A stretch of DNA of 64,000 nucleotides from Paracoccus shanxieyensis. GTDB lineage: Bacteria > Pseudomonadota > Alphaproteobacteria > Rhodobacterales > Rhodobacteraceae. The notes below the pieces were generated by a model. That model was not told the DNA's origin and searched no databases. It saw only the letters and a list, made by a program, of their open reading frames with translations. The stretch is from assembly GCF_009711265.1 (NCBI RefSeq), contig NZ_WMII01000013.1, positions 1 to 64,000 of the forward strand, given 5' to 3'. Shown here one piece after another: positions 49,865 through 60,500 of the stretch (within the stretch, counting starts at the first letter, position 1; every line of letters begins with the position of its first letter). Made by a program: the position numbers and the translations under genes.

Positions 49865-52800
49865 CTAATGGAAATCGCGCGAGCGCGGCACAATCCGGGC
49901 ATCGCGCGGATGACCCGCGCGCGGCGCGGTCAGTTTGCCCTGCGGCGCATCGCCCGACAGGCGCAGCAGCGCATCCGAGCGGTCCCCGATCCAATGCGCC
50001 ACGACATGGGTGACGCCCTCGGCGCGCTGGACTTCGCCATAGACCTCCATCAGGCGGGCGGTCATCGCGACGCGGCGGAAGGCATCGAAGGTGCGTTTCC
50101 ACAGCACCAGATTGGCCACGCCGGTTTCATCTTCCAGCGTGACGAAGCACACCCCCTTGGCGCTGCCCGGACGCTGGCGGATCAGCACCAGCCCGGCCAT
50201 GCGCAGCCGCGTTTTGCCCGGCAGCGCGTCCAGCCCCTTGGCCGAGACATAGCCCTGTTCTGCCATGCTGGCCCGCAGGAACGCCATGGGGTGACGTTTC
50301 AGCGACAGGCGCAGGGTCTGGTAATCCGCCGTCACATGTTCACAAAGCGGCATGTCGGGCAGGGTGACGGGGGCCTCATCGCCTTCGGGCTGGTCGTCAA
50401 ACAGCGGCAGGTCCGGGGCATCGCGCAGGGCGCGCGCCTGCCACAGCCCCGCGCGGCGGTCCAGATCGACCGAGCGCAGCGCATCCGCCGCCGCGATCAG
50501 CCGGATGGTGCGGGCGTCAAGCCGGGCGCGGGTCTTCAGATCGGCCATATCAGCAAAGGGCGCCTCGGCCCCGGCCGCCTGCACCCGCAGGCCCGGCGTG
50601 TTGGCCAGGCCCTCGATCTGGCGCAGGCCCAGCCGCAGGGCAAAACCCTTGCCCACGGGCTGCAGGGTATTGTCCCATGCGCTGAAATTCACATCCACCG
50701 GCAGCACCGTCACACCATGTTCCGACGCGTCGCGGACGATCTGGGCGGGGGCATAGAACCCCATCGGCTGGCTGTTCAACAGCGCCGCCGCGAAGGCCGC
50801 CGGATAATGGCATTTCAGATAGGCCGAGATATAGGCCAGATGCGCAAATGCGGTCGCGTGGCTTTCGGGAAAGCCGTAATCGCCGAAGCCCTTGATCTGG
50901 TTGAAGCAGCGCTCGGCAAAGGTCGGATCATAGCCACGGGCGATCATGCGGCCGACCATCTTGTCCTGAAGCTGGTCGATCGTCCCGCGTGAGCGGAATG
51001 TGGCCATGGCCTTGCGCAACTGATCCAGTTCGTCGGCATCGAACTGCGCGGCGACCATGGCGATCTTCATCGCCTGTTCCTGAAAGATCGGCACCCCCAG
51101 CGTGCGTTCCAGCACGCTGCGCAATTCGTTCGGGTCGCCATGTTCGGCGGAGGGGCCGGGATAGTCGACATTCCGATCTGCGCGCCGTTGCAGATAGGGA
51201 TGCACCATATTGCCCTGAATCGGGCCGGGGCGGACGATGGCGACCTGAATCACCAGATCGTAACGCTCCTTGGGTCGCAGGCGGGGCAGCATGTTCATCT
51301 GCGCCCGGCTTTCCACCTGAAACGTGCCGATGCTGTCGCCCTTGCACAGCATGGCATAGGTGTCCGGGTCTTCGTCGTTGAAATCCGCCAGTGTCAGCGC
51401 CGTGCCGTGATGCGCCTTGATCAGGTCGAAGCATTTGCGGATGCAGGTCAGCATTCCCAGCGCCAGCACATCGACCTTCAGGATTTCCAGCGTGTCGATA
51501 TCGTCCTTGTCCCATTCGATGAAGCTGCGGTCGGGCATGGCGGCATTGCCGATGGGGACGGTTTCAAAAAGCGGTCCCTCGGTCAGGATGAAGCCGCCGA
51601 CATGCTGGGACAGGTGACGCGGCATGCCGATCATGTCCCCGGCAAGCCTGATGGCCAGCGCCATGACGGGATCCCTGATGTCGATGCCGGCCTGATCGGG
51701 ATGCGCCGCTTTCATGCTGTCGCCCCAGCTGCCCCAGACGGTATTTGCCAAGGCCGAGGTCACGTCTTCGGACAGGCCCATGACCTTGCCCACCTCGCGG
51801 ATGGCGCTGCGGGGGCGGTAGTGGATGACCGTGGCGCACAGGCCCGCGCGATGGCGGCCATATTTGTCATAGATGTGCTGGATCACCTCTTCGCGGCGTT
51901 CATGTTCAAAATCCACGTCGATATCGGGCGGCTCGGTGCGGGTATCGCTGATGAAGCGTTCAAACAGCAGCTCGTGCCGTTCGGGATCGACCGGCGTGAT
52001 GCCCAGCATGTAGCATACCGCCGAATTCGCCGCCGAGCCGCGGCCCTGACACAGGATGCCCTGCGCGCGGGCATGGGCAACGATGTCGTGAATGGTCAGG
52101 AAATACGGGGCGAAGCGCTTTCGGCCGATGATGCGCAATTCCTTGTCCAGAAGCGCGCGGGTCTTGGTCGGGATGCCTTCGGGATGCTGCAGGCGGGCAT
52201 AGCGCCATGTCAGCCGCGTCAGGTGGCGCTGCGCCGTCATGCCCCTTGGCACGGTTTCCGAGGGGTATTCATATTTCAGATCCTGCAATGAGAAGCGGCA
52301 GCTTTCGGCAATATCGCGTGTCGCGCGGATGGCATGCGGCCAGTCGGCGAACAGCGCGACCATCTGGGCCGGGGTTTTCAGGTGACGCTCGGCGTTCTGG
52401 GCCAGTAGATGGCCTGCCTGCGCGATGGTGGTGCCGTGGCGGATGCAGGTCATCACGTCCTGCAGGGGGCGGCGGTCGGGGGCGTGGTAATGCACGTCAT
52501 TCATCGCCACGATCGACAGGCCAAGCGCGCGGGCGGCCCGGTCAAGGCGGTTGATCCGCGCCCGGTCGTCGCTGCGGTATAGCCAGCTTGCCGCGACATG
52601 GCCAAGTTGCGGCAGGCGCGCGGCCAAGGCGGGCAGCCGGTCGGGATCGCCCGGCAGCCAGATCAGGCGCAGACCTTCGGCATGGGCGGCCAGATCGTCA
52701 AGGCTCAGATCGCAGCGGCCTTTCTTCTGCCAGACACCGTTCAGATCCTGCCTTCGGCCCTTGGTGATCAGCGCCGACAACCGGCCATAGGCGGCGCGGT

Positions 52801-53104
52801 CGGTGGGATAGGCCAGAAACGCCGTGCCATCGGCCAGAACGATCCGCGCCCCGATGATCGGTCGCAGCTTCAGAGCCCGCGCCGCCTTGTGCAGCCGCAC
52901 GACGCCCGCAAGGCTGTTCAGATCGGCAATCCCCAGCGCGTCATAGCCCAGCAGATGCGCCGTCAGCGCCAGTTCATCGGGCTGCGAGGCGCCGCGCAGA
53001 AAGCTGAAGGCGCTGGTCACGGCCAGCTCCACATAGGCCGCGCGCGGGTTCGGCGCGGTCACATCGGGCAGTTTCAGCGCGACCTTGGGATGGCTGTCGG
53101 GCAT
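49865..53104 (-). CDS. dnaE2: error-prone DNA polymerase DnaE2/ImuC
   Basis: C-family polymerase for translesion synthesis after SOS induction. About 1079 residues from the ATG at 53104; the longer frame upstream is inside imuB. The PHP domain starts VELAVTSAFSFLRGASQPDE. The polymerase catalytic aspartates are in PDIDVDFEHERR (near residue 397). The palm and fingers hold GRGSAANSAVCYMLGITPVD and FPESHATAFAHLAYISAYLK. The C-terminal OB domain has LRMAGLVLIRQRPGSAKGVC. It overlaps the imuB stop by one base (TGATG). Shorter than replicative DnaE1, as expected for DnaE2. Confidence 0.95.
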   Translation of the reverse strand: MPDSHPKVALKLPDVTAPNPRAAYVELAVTSAFSFLRGASQPDELALTAHLLGYDALGIADLNSLAGVVRLHKAARALKLRPIIGARIVLADGTAFLAYPTDRAAYGRLSALITKGRRQDLNGVWQKKGRCDLSLDDLAAHAEGLRLIWLPGDPDRLPALAARLPQLGHVAASWLYRSDDRARINRLDRAARALGLSIVAMNDVHYHAPDRRPLQDVMTCIRHGTTIAQAGHLLAQNAERHLKTPAQMVALFADWPHAIRATRDIAESCRFSLQDLKYEYPSETVPRGMTAQRHLTRLTWRYARLQHPEGIPTKTRALLDKELRIIGRKRFAPYFLTIHDIVAHARAQGILCQGRGSAANSAVCYMLGITPVDPERHELLFERFISDTRTEPPDIDVDFEHERREEVIQHIYDKYGRHRAGLCATVIHYRPRSAIREVGKVMGLSEDVTSALANTVWGSWGDSMKAAHPDQAGIDIRDPVMALAIRLAGDMIGMPRHLSQHVGGFILTEGPLFETVPIGNAAMPDRSFIEWDKDDIDTLEILKVDVLALGMLTCIRKCFDLIKAHHGTALTLADFNDEDPDTYAMLCKGDSIGTFQVESRAQMNMLPRLRPKERYDLVIQVAIVRPGPIQGNMVHPYLQRRADRNVDYPGPSAEHGDPNELRSVLERTLGVPIFQEQAMKIAMVAAQFDADELDQLRKAMATFRSRGTIDQLQDKMVGRMIARGYDPTFAERCFNQIKGFGDYGFPESHATAFAHLAYISAYLKCHYPAAFAAALLNSQPMGFYAPAQIVRDASEHGVTVLPVDVNFSAWDNTLQPVGKGFALRLGLRQIEGLANTPGLRVQAAGAEAPFADMADLKTRARLDARTIRLIAAADALRSVDLDRRAGLWQARALRDAPDLPLFDDQPEGDEAPVTLPDMPLCEHVTADYQTLRLSLKRHPMAFLRASMAEQGYVSAKGLDALPGKTRLRMAGLVLIRQRPGSAKGVCFVTLEDETGVANLVLWKRTFDAFRRVAMTARLMEVYGEVQRAEGVTHVVAHWIGDRSDALLRLSGDAPQGKLTAPRAGHPRDARIVPRSRDFH

Positions 53105-54609
53105 CAGGCAAAGATCCCGTGCAAGAACCAGCGCGGCGGGCCGCCGCGACCGTCGCCGCCCAACCCCTCGCGATAGATCCATAGCCGCAGCCCGCTGGCA
53201 TCCTCGATGCGGAAATAGTCGCGCAGGCGCGTGCCGGGGCGGTCGCGCCACCATTCCGGGGCGATGCGTTCCGGCCCGGCATGCCGGGCCACGCGCATGA
53301 CCTGCCTGCGCCAGACGAATTGCGCGGGCGGGCCTTCGGGAACGGCATAGAGCACGCGGATTTCCTCGGGCGGGGTCAGCAGCCGCAAGGGGCGGTCGGC
53401 ACGCGCGGACGGATCGGGCGCATCTGCCAGCGGGGCGCCCGGCGTTTCAGCGCGTTCGGGGATGTGGCTTTGCACCGGCTGAGGCCTGTGCAGGCGATCC
53501 GCGCCAAAGCGCGCGGTCAGGCGGTCGATCAGCCGGGCCAGTTCCAGCCCCTGCGCATCGCTGTCAAATCCCGGCTGCGCCGGGGGCAGGGGCTCGACCG
53601 CCTCGGCTTCCAGTTGCAGCAGGTCGAAGCCGAAACCGGGGTCCAGATGGTCCAGCCTGCCGTGAAACAGCGACAGCAGATGCGCCGCGTCATGTGTCGG
53701 CGTGGCGATGCGCAGAGGCGTGTCCAGACGCGCCCCGTCCACGCGAAAGATCGACAGGCGCAGGCGGCGGCAGCCCTGTGCCTTGGCGGCAAGCTGGGCG
53801 CACAGATCGTGCACAAGGCCGGGCAGCCAGTCGGTCGGGTCCATCACCGGCTCGGCCAGACGGGCCTGTGCGATGAAGCGGGGGGCGGGGTCGGGGGCGT
53901 CCACAGGCTCGGGCAGATGGCCCATGACCTGATCCAGCCGCAACAGCGGGTTCTGCGCCAGATCGGCGCGGGCAAAGCGGCGCATCAGCGACAGGCGGGG
54001 AATGGCGGCAAGCTGGGCGATGGTCTTCAGCCCAAGGCGGCGCAGCAGCAGCAGCGTGGTCGCGTCCAGACGCAGCCCGGCGACGGGCAGCGGCGCCAGA
54101 TCGGCCATGGGGTCGGTGCAGCGCGTGCCGGGGGCAAAGCGCGCCAAGGCCCATGCCGCGCCGCGCGTGGGGGCGATGGCGGCCTGCGCGGTCAGCCCCG
54201 CCGTTTGCAGCCGGGCCTGCATGTCGGCCAGCATCGCGGGTTCGCCGCCGAACAGGTGATCGGCGCCGGTCGTGTCGATCAACAGCCCGTCATCGCCATC
54301 GGTCGTGCTGTAAGGCCCCCAGCGCCGCGACCAGAAGCCAAGGCGCGACAGGAACGCCGCGTCGGCGGCCAGATCGGCGTCGCGGATCTGCAGGCCGGGG
54401 CAGACGGCGCGCATATCGGCGACGCGCGCGCCCAGCCTTGCCCCCGCATGCGCCGCCGCGTGGTTCAGCCCGTGGATGACCGCGCCATGCGGACCGGGTG
54501 CGGCCAGGGCGATGGGCCGATCCTCAGGCCACCCCGCGCCGTGGCGTTTGCGCCAATGCTCGATCGCCAGGGACGGCAACCAGATCGAGACGATCCGCCG
54601 CCCGGTCAT
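53104..54609 (-). CDS. imuB: ImuB, catalytically inactive Y-family polymerase-like protein
   Basis: 501 residues from the ATG at 54609 (MTGRRIVSIWLPSLAIEHWR). Y-family fold with the palm segment DDGLLIDTTGADHLFGGE near residue 110, where active polymerases have the DE pair. The normal catalytic acidic set is not complete, as in other ImuB proteins. ImuB links ImuA, DnaE2 and the beta clamp at lesions. The C-terminal region (about 420-500, RVLYAVPEGPPAQFVWRRQ) includes the DUF6504-like tail. Its start overlaps the end of imuA by 86 bases. Confidence 0.9.
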   Translation of the reverse strand: MTGRRIVSIWLPSLAIEHWRKRHGAGWPEDRPIALAAPGPHGAVIHGLNHAAAHAGARLGARVADMRAVCPGLQIRDADLAADAAFLSRLGFWSRRWGPYSTTDGDDGLLIDTTGADHLFGGEPAMLADMQARLQTAGLTAQAAIAPTRGAAWALARFAPGTRCTDPMADLAPLPVAGLRLDATTLLLLRRLGLKTIAQLAAIPRLSLMRRFARADLAQNPLLRLDQVMGHLPEPVDAPDPAPRFIAQARLAEPVMDPTDWLPGLVHDLCAQLAAKAQGCRRLRLSIFRVDGARLDTPLRIATPTHDAAHLLSLFHGRLDHLDPGFGFDLLQLEAEAVEPLPPAQPGFDSDAQGLELARLIDRLTARFGADRLHRPQPVQSHIPERAETPGAPLADAPDPSARADRPLRLLTPPEEIRVLYAVPEGPPAQFVWRRQVMRVARHAGPERIAPEWWRDRPGTRLRDYFRIEDASGLRLWIYREGLGGDGRGGPPRWFLHGIFA

Positions 54610-55186
54610 GACGCGCCTGCCACAGCGATGGGGCCGCACCCCGGACACGGAACAGTTCCGCCCGCCATTGCGGATCGCCCGGTGCCTGCGGATCGTCCGG
54701 ATCGCGGTCTGATGGCAGCACCCCCAACCGCCAGCGCATCCGCGCCGCGCTGGCATCGGCCGCAGGCGCGGCATGACGGATCAGCCAGCAGGGCAGGCCG
54801 CCCCGTTCGGCACGCAGCGCCAGACGGCGGCTGGCAGTAAAGCTCAGCGCCTGCGGCATGCCATGGATTTCGCCCACGACCGCGGCAAGGGCATGGCTTT
54901 GCAGCCCGTCCTCCAGCGCGGTCAGCACATCGGCGGGGCGCGTCAGATCCAGCCGGATCAGCGCCCGGCCCATGCCCGCAAGACAGGGCGCGCCATATTC
55001 CGCCCGGCTGAGCCGGTCCTGCACCCACAGCACCGGACCCGGCGGCAGTGCCGCGCGCACAAAGCCGATCGCCGCGCCATCCAGAGGGCGCTGGCCGAAA
55101 GCCTCGGACAGGGTGGGCAGGATCAGGGATGGGGCAGGCGTCCGCCCAGAAGGCGCCACCCCCAAGGGGAAAGGGTTTGCGTGCAT
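54524..55186 (-). CDS. imuA: ImuA, SOS mutagenesis cassette protein
   Basis: 220 residues from the ATG at 55186 (MHANPFPLG). RecA-like/SulA-like ImuA of alphaproteobacteria, with PTLSEAFGQRPLDGAAIGFV and GPVLWVQDRLSRAEYGAP near residue 50, then RALIRLDLTRPADVLTALED. First gene of imuA-imuB-dnaE2. A perfect SOS box ends 8 bases upstream, so LexA binding would block transcription. An upstream ATG (55234) would start on the far side of the SOS box and is rejected. Confidence 0.88.
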   Translation of the reverse strand: MHANPFPLGVAPSGRTPAPSLILPTLSEAFGQRPLDGAAIGFVRAALPPGPVLWVQDRLSRAEYGAPCLAGMGRALIRLDLTRPADVLTALEDGLQSHALAAVVGEIHGMPQALSFTASRRLALRAERGGLPCWLIRHAAPAADASAARMRWRLGVLPSDRDPDDPQAPGDPQWRAELFRVRGAAPSLWQARHDRAADRLDLVAVPGDRALAQTPRRGVA

Positions 55187-55193
55187 GTCGATT

Positions 55194-55208
55194 GTTCCTG
55201 ATTTGTTC
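55194..55208 (+). promoter_or_regulatory. LexA (SOS) box upstream of imuA
   Basis: GTTC-CTGATTT-GTTC is an exact alphaproteobacterial SOS box, 8 bases before the imuA ATG (minus strand). An inverted GTTCTT/AAGAAC pair at 55205-55224 overlaps it and could strengthen binding. Confidence 0.85.
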
Positions 55209-55303
55209 TTATGCATGCAAGAACGATTCGTCAATTCTTGCGGGCGGGTCTGGCGGGCGGTGCTTACAGCCCGGAACAGAAAGGCAGGAACAGGCGGGCG
55301 TCG

Positions 55304-56833
55304 TCAGTCCAGCGGCACGCGGAAATCGTCGCCGGGCAGCTTGTTCACGAAGCGCTCGGCGATTTCGGTGATGACGATATCGGGCCGGATGCGGGCGATG
55401 AAGTCATGGTCCAGACTGGTCGACCAGACGAAATGCACCTCGCGGAAGGTTTCGGCCAGCATGGCGGTCAGCAGATGCGGGCGAAACTCGCTGAAGGAAT
55501 CGCCAAAGATCACCACGCTTTGCGGGACGGCGTGATCGGCATCGTTCTGCAACCGGATGTGACAGCCGACAAAGCGCGGCTTGCCCAGCCGGAAGCCCTC
55601 GGATTCGTTATAGCGCACCATCGCATTGTCGGCGACGCGGCGCGCATGGCGCAGCACGGGCAGGAAGCGGGCGTCCTCTTGCACCTCAGGGGTCAGCTTG
55701 TTGCCCAGATCCATTGCCATCACGCGGCCCTTGTGGCCGGGATCGGGAAAGCTGCGCGGCGTGACGCCCAGCGACTCGCAGATGCGGCGATAGGCGATCT
55801 GACAGCCCGCCGATGTCCAATGCGTGTCGGTGCGGTAAAAGACCGGCTGCCGCTGCGCCTCGGCCCGCAGGTCGTCCAGAATGTCGATGTTCAGCCCGGC
55901 ATCCAGCCGCGCGGCAAGCTGGCGCACGGGGTGGTGGTCGGGATGGGGCAGAGCAAGGCCCAGATGGTCCGGCAGCACCGCGATCTTGTCGGGCACGGTC
56001 AGGTGGCGATAGGTCGCGCCGATCGCGGCCAGCCGCTGGCGGCGGCGTTCCAGCAGCCCGACCCAATCGGACACCTGGCGATCCGTGAAATAGCCGGGAT
56101 CGGTGAAATACCGCTGCACATCGTTCGAGCCGCCCCACAGAAACAGCCAGCCCTCGCGCCCGATCAGCACGCCGTTCTGCACCGTGCCGGGGGCGGCGGG
56201 CTGCGGTGGCGCGTCGATGCCGGGGTTTTCGCGCGCCAGCACCTTGCGGATGGCGGGCGCGTCAAAGGGCAGGCCCAGCCGGTCGAACAACGGGCGCAGC
56301 CCCTGTTCGTCGCCGATGAAATCGGCATGGCGCAAGATCAGGCTGCTGCCGGGATGCTGCGCGGCATAGCTGGCAAAGCTGGCCGTGGCCCGGGTGATCG
56401 CCGCCGCCTCGGGGGCATCGCCGGGATCGCGGCTGTTCAGCACCAGAAGCGCCGAGGGATAGCTTTCGCGCAGAAAGTCCAGATATTCGAAAAGCTGCGC
56501 CTCGGCCATCAGGTGCCGGGTCTCGGCAAAGCCGATCAGGCGGGCACCTGTGGGCGGGGCCAGAACATGGTCGTGAAACCCCTGCAGGGCCTGCTGCAGA
56601 AAGGCCTGATCGTCGATCATCTGCGCCCCATACCAAGGCGAGCCGGGCGGCTCGCCGATATGGGTGAAGCGTTGGGCGGCCCGCAGGTTCGCCGCAATCC
56701 GCGACAGCGAATACAGCGCCCCGGCATTCGCCCCCCGGATGCAGGTGCCGGGCGTGGCGTTCAGCAGTTCCTGCAACAGATGCGCATCCGCACCGGGATG
56801 CGAGATGATGAAGACCTGCGCCGGGCTTACCAT
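55304..56833 (-). CDS. fusion of a degenerate sulfotransferase domain and an AlgX/AlgJ-like SGNH domain
   Basis: 509 residues. The N-terminal ~200 resemble sulfotransferases that bind PAPS (VFIISHPGADAHLLQELLNA; LLVLNSRDP). However, the P-loop Arg/Lys-Ser-Gly-Ser/Thr is replaced by GADA, so it is probably inactive for sulfonate transfer. The C-terminal ~290 form an AlgX/AlgJ/DUF459-like SGNH hydrolase-type domain: GVLIGREGWLFLWGGSNDVQ near residue 221, DTHWTSAGCQIAYRRI near 337 (Asp-His), and VIFGDSFSEF near 444 (nucleophile Ser). AlgX-like domains O-acetylate polysaccharides. There is no signal peptide, so it may act in the cytoplasm. Next gene upstream is a sulfotransferase, overlapping by 7 bases. 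Confidence 0.75.
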   Translation of the reverse strand: MVSPAQVFIISHPGADAHLLQELLNATPGTCIRGANAGALYSLSRIAANLRAAQRFTHIGEPPGSPWYGAQMIDDQAFLQQALQGFHDHVLAPPTGARLIGFAETRHLMAEAQLFEYLDFLRESYPSALLVLNSRDPGDAPEAAAITRATASFASYAAQHPGSSLILRHADFIGDEQGLRPLFDRLGLPFDAPAIRKVLARENPGIDAPPQPAAPGTVQNGVLIGREGWLFLWGGSNDVQRYFTDPGYFTDRQVSDWVGLLERRRQRLAAIGATYRHLTVPDKIAVLPDHLGLALPHPDHHPVRQLAARLDAGLNIDILDDLRAEAQRQPVFYRTDTHWTSAGCQIAYRRICESLGVTPRSFPDPGHKGRVMAMDLGNKLTPEVQEDARFLPVLRHARRVADNAMVRYNESEGFRLGKPRFVGCHIRLQNDADHAVPQSVVIFGDSFSEFRPHLLTAMLAETFREVHFVWSTSLDHDFIARIRPDIVITEIAERFVNKLPGDDFRVPLD

Positions 56834-57582
56834 TCGAAGTCTACGCCGACCAACTTGCAGAACGCCCGGTAATTCGGCTGGAACAGCGCCGTCAGCCGCG
56901 CATGTGTCTGCGCCGAGATCTGCGCCTCATCCTTGGACATGTGGCTGTATTTGCGTTCGCCAAAGGCCGGGCTGCTGATCGGATCGACGCCGACATGGCG
57001 AAAGGCGCGCTGCATGGTCTGCTGCGGATCGCGCGACAGGCTGGCATTGTCGATCACCATGAAGCGGTCGCCGAAGATGCGTTTGTAATGCAGCGCCTTG
57101 CGGTAATAGCAGCTGAAATCCAGCACATGCTGCAAGAAGATATCCGCGGCACTGGTGCCCGCCATGGCCAGATCGGTGCTGCGCGACAGGAACTCATCCG
57201 CTGTAACATTATCAAGCGCGTTGATCTGGTTCACCTTTTTCAGGTGGTTGAAATGCGACACGGCGCGCTGGATCGGATGGCGCGACAGCATGATGACGCG
57301 CGCGTCGGGATTATAGGCATTGATCTTGTTCGGGATCACCGGCGCATTGGTCATGTCGAAATAGGTCGGGCTGGCATCCATGTAATGCTGGCCCGCGGGC
57401 AGACCTTCAAACTGGCCGTGATACCAGTCCAAGCCCTTGGATTCATACAGCGAGAAGTAATGGATTTCCTTTTCGCGCCCGGAATGGATCAGGGGATGGT
57501 GGGCCAGAAATTCGTGCAGGATGGTGGTGCCGCCCTTCATCGTGCCGACGATGAAGATGTCGGGCCGGTTCGTGGTGGTCAT
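56827..57582 (-). CDS. PAPS-dependent sulfotransferase
   Basis: About 251 residues from the ATG at 57582, after AGGAGG; a TTG at 57588 adds two residues. The 5'-phosphosulfate loop is intact: FIVGTMKGGTTILHEFLAHH (residues 10-29), with the Lys-Gly-Gly-Thr-Thr pattern. The 3'-phosphate motif is VIMLSRHPIQRAVSHFNHL, near residue 97. HYMDASPTYF supports a carbohydrate sulfotransferase of the NDST/heparan type. It sits between the SGNH fusion gene and the giant modular gene, overlapping the former and 3 bases from the latter, so one operon. Likely acceptor: the glycan made by the neighbour. Confidence 0.9.
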   Translation of the reverse strand: MTTTNRPDIFIVGTMKGGTTILHEFLAHHPLIHSGREKEIHYFSLYESKGLDWYHGQFEGLPAGQHYMDASPTYFDMTNAPVIPNKINAYNPDARVIMLSRHPIQRAVSHFNHLKKVNQINALDNVTADEFLSRSTDLAMAGTSAADIFLQHVLDFSCYYRKALHYKRIFGDRFMVIDNASLSRDPQQTMQRAFRHVGVDPISSPAFGERKYSHMSKDEAQISAQTHARLTALFQPNYRAFCKLVGVDFEW

Positions 57583-57584
57583 GC

Positions 57585-60500
57585 TCAAGCCTCCTGCGGG
57601 GCCGGTTCCGCCAGCCCGAATTGTGTTCTCAGTTCGCTGATATAGGCGTCGGCGCGGGCATCGCGCGCGCTGTCCGGCCCGATCAGCCCGCGCGCCTTGG
57701 CCTGCATGGCGCGGATCTCATCCAGCTGCTTTTCGTTGAAATTCGAGATGGTGACGCTGGATTGATGCCGGCGATGCCAGTTCTTGGACAGCGCGGAATA
57801 GGCGATGTCGCCCTGCGTCGCCAGATTCAGATAGACCGCCCAGTCCCCGGCAAAGCGCAGCCCCTCGATTTCCTCGCGATGGGTGTGAAACACCGCGCGC
57901 AGCGCATCGGTGCGCATGACGGCGGCCGAGGCGTTCAGGATGGTGTTTTTCAAGAACAGCGCCTGCTCGATCTCGGCCCGGCCGGGATTGACGTAATTCG
58001 CCGCCCATTTGCCGGGACAGATCGGGTCGGTGTAATAGCGGTAATCGTTGGCCAGCGGATTGCCTTGCCCGTCGATCTGCGCGGATTCGCAGTAAGACAG
58101 CACCACGCCGGGCTGTTCAAACCCGCGCATGACGGTGGACAGGAAATCGGGCGCGGCCAGATCATCGGCCTCGGCGATCCAGATGTAATCGCCGCGCGCC
58201 AGTTCCAGCCCCTTTTGCCATTGCCGGAAGACATTGCCGGAATTGGTGGTGTTCGGGACGAAGCGGATGGGGGCGGGGCTGTTTGCCGCCAGTTCCGCGA
58301 TGATGTCCGGGCTGCGATCGGTGGAACAATCGTCCAGCACGATGATTTCCAGCACCGGCATATCCTGCGCGATCACGCTGTCCAGCCGGTCGCGGATATA
58401 GGCCTCGTAATTATAGCTGGGCACGATCACCGAAATGCGCGGCACCGGGCGGCCCGCGATCTTCAGCAGATCAAAGGCATAGTCGGTAAAGCCGGTTTCT
58501 TCGGCGATGACCTTGGCCGCGCGGGCGGTCATCTCGGTGCGGCCGCCCGGACGGTCCAGCAGGCGCGCGGTGGCTTCGGCCATGGCTTCGGGGTCTTCGG
58601 CCTCGACCGCCAGCGCAAGGCCGCGCTCGGCCAGATCCTCCGAGCCGGTGACGCCCTGGAACATGACGACCGGCAATTCGGCGGCCATCGCCTCCAGCAC
58701 GACCGAAGGATAGGGATCCTCGCGCGAGGTCAGCAGGAACACATCCGCCGCCGCATAGAAGCGGGCAGGATCGGATTGCCGGCCGGGGAAGCGGATCGCA
58801 TCCGAAACGCCCAGATTGTCGGCCAGCGCGCGGACCTCGGCCATGAAATTGCGGTCCTCATGCCCGATCCAGATGGCCTGTGCCGCAACGCCCTTGGCGC
58901 GCAGCGCGGCCAGGGCGCGCACGAACAGATCGGCCCCCTTGCGATGGTCGATATAGCCCGAGCCCAGCAGCAAAGGCGTGTCGTCCGCGATGCCATATTC
59001 GCGGCGCAACCCGTCGCGCTGGCTGCCATCGCGCAAGGCGGGACGCAGATACATGCCTTGCGGGCGCAGGATCGCCGTGCTGACGGGCGCACCCAGCGCC
59101 TGTTCAAATTGTTCGCGAACGATGCGGGCGGGAAACACCACCGGCGCCCCGGCCGTGGCCAGATCGGCAATCTGGCGCGACAGGTCCATCTGCGCAAAGA
59201 CCGAGCGCATCTCATGCACCAGGGCCACGGAGCTGTAGCCCGTTTCCTGCAGCAAGGGCAGGACGCTGCCGGACACCGTGGTGTTGCAGACCGCCACTTC
59301 GGCATGTTCGTGGCGCAGACCGCGCAGCAGGCGCAGCGCGTCGTCGCGCCGGGTCACGGGGTCGGGCAGCTCGATCAGCTCGGCCACCTCGGCATAATCC
59401 TTGACCAGCGGGCCGCCTTCCAGCAGCAGGATCTTGACCGCCAGACCGGCCTGCTTATAGGCGCGGGCAAGATTCAGCAGCAGGAACTGCGCCCCGTGCA
59501 AATGCGCGTCATGGCCGATCAGCGTGATGTGGCGCGGACGCGCGCGCGGGTCCAGCGCGTTGCGGGTGGTTTCCAGCCACGCATAGCCGAAGCGGGTATC
59601 CGGCTCCAGATGCGCGCCTTCGGCCCATTCGTTCCACGCATTGCAGAAGATGATGCGTTCGTCGGGCGTCGGCGCGTCCAGCATGGTGCGCGTCATCGCA
59701 TTGCCCAGCCAGCGGCCATATTCCTGAGGCGTGCTGTTGAGAAAGATCGCACCGCCCTTCTTGCGTCGGGCCGTATTGTCCCATGCCGGGCAGACCGAGC
59801 GGATCAGCCGGTAATCCGGCTGCGGATAATCGCGCGAGCGGTCGACATAGGAATTCCAGTCATAGACGATGCCGGTGAATTCCGGGTCCAGATCCTTGAT
59901 CCGGTCGGTCAGCACCGTGGGCGAGGCATTGTTGGGCGGAAACTCGATCGCCGCGTCAAAGCCGTAATTGCGCGGATCCTCGGATTCGAAGGACTGGGTA
60001 TAGGCCAGATAGATCTCGCCCACGCCATTGTCGCGGCACCATGTCCGCCAGCGTTCGGCGGTGGCCTTCGGATCGGGCAGCAGGCTGGGGCGATAGACCA
60101 TCACCAGCGCCTTGCCGTCGATGCGGATATAGCGGGGATCGCGCAGATAGGGCGCCAGATCGGCGATGAAGGCCAGATCGTCCTCGGGCGAGTGGTTCTG
60201 CCCGATCAGCACCTCGCTGTCCTTGCCGTCCCAGCGGCGCGTCCAGTTTTCATTGGCCCAGCAGGCGCAGAAGGGGAAGTCCAGCCGGTCGGGATGGGCC
60301 AGCCATTGCTGCATCGGCTTTTCCATCAGCCGCTTGCCGTCGAACCAGTACCAATAAAAGCAGAAGCCGCCGATGCCATAGAGCTTGGCCAGTTCGATCT
60401 GGCGTTCCTGCGCCTGAAGATCGGTCAGGTCGTAATAGCCGATGTCCAGCGGTTCATGCGGCTGGTAATGGCCGGGGAACATGGGCTTTGCGGGCCGCAC

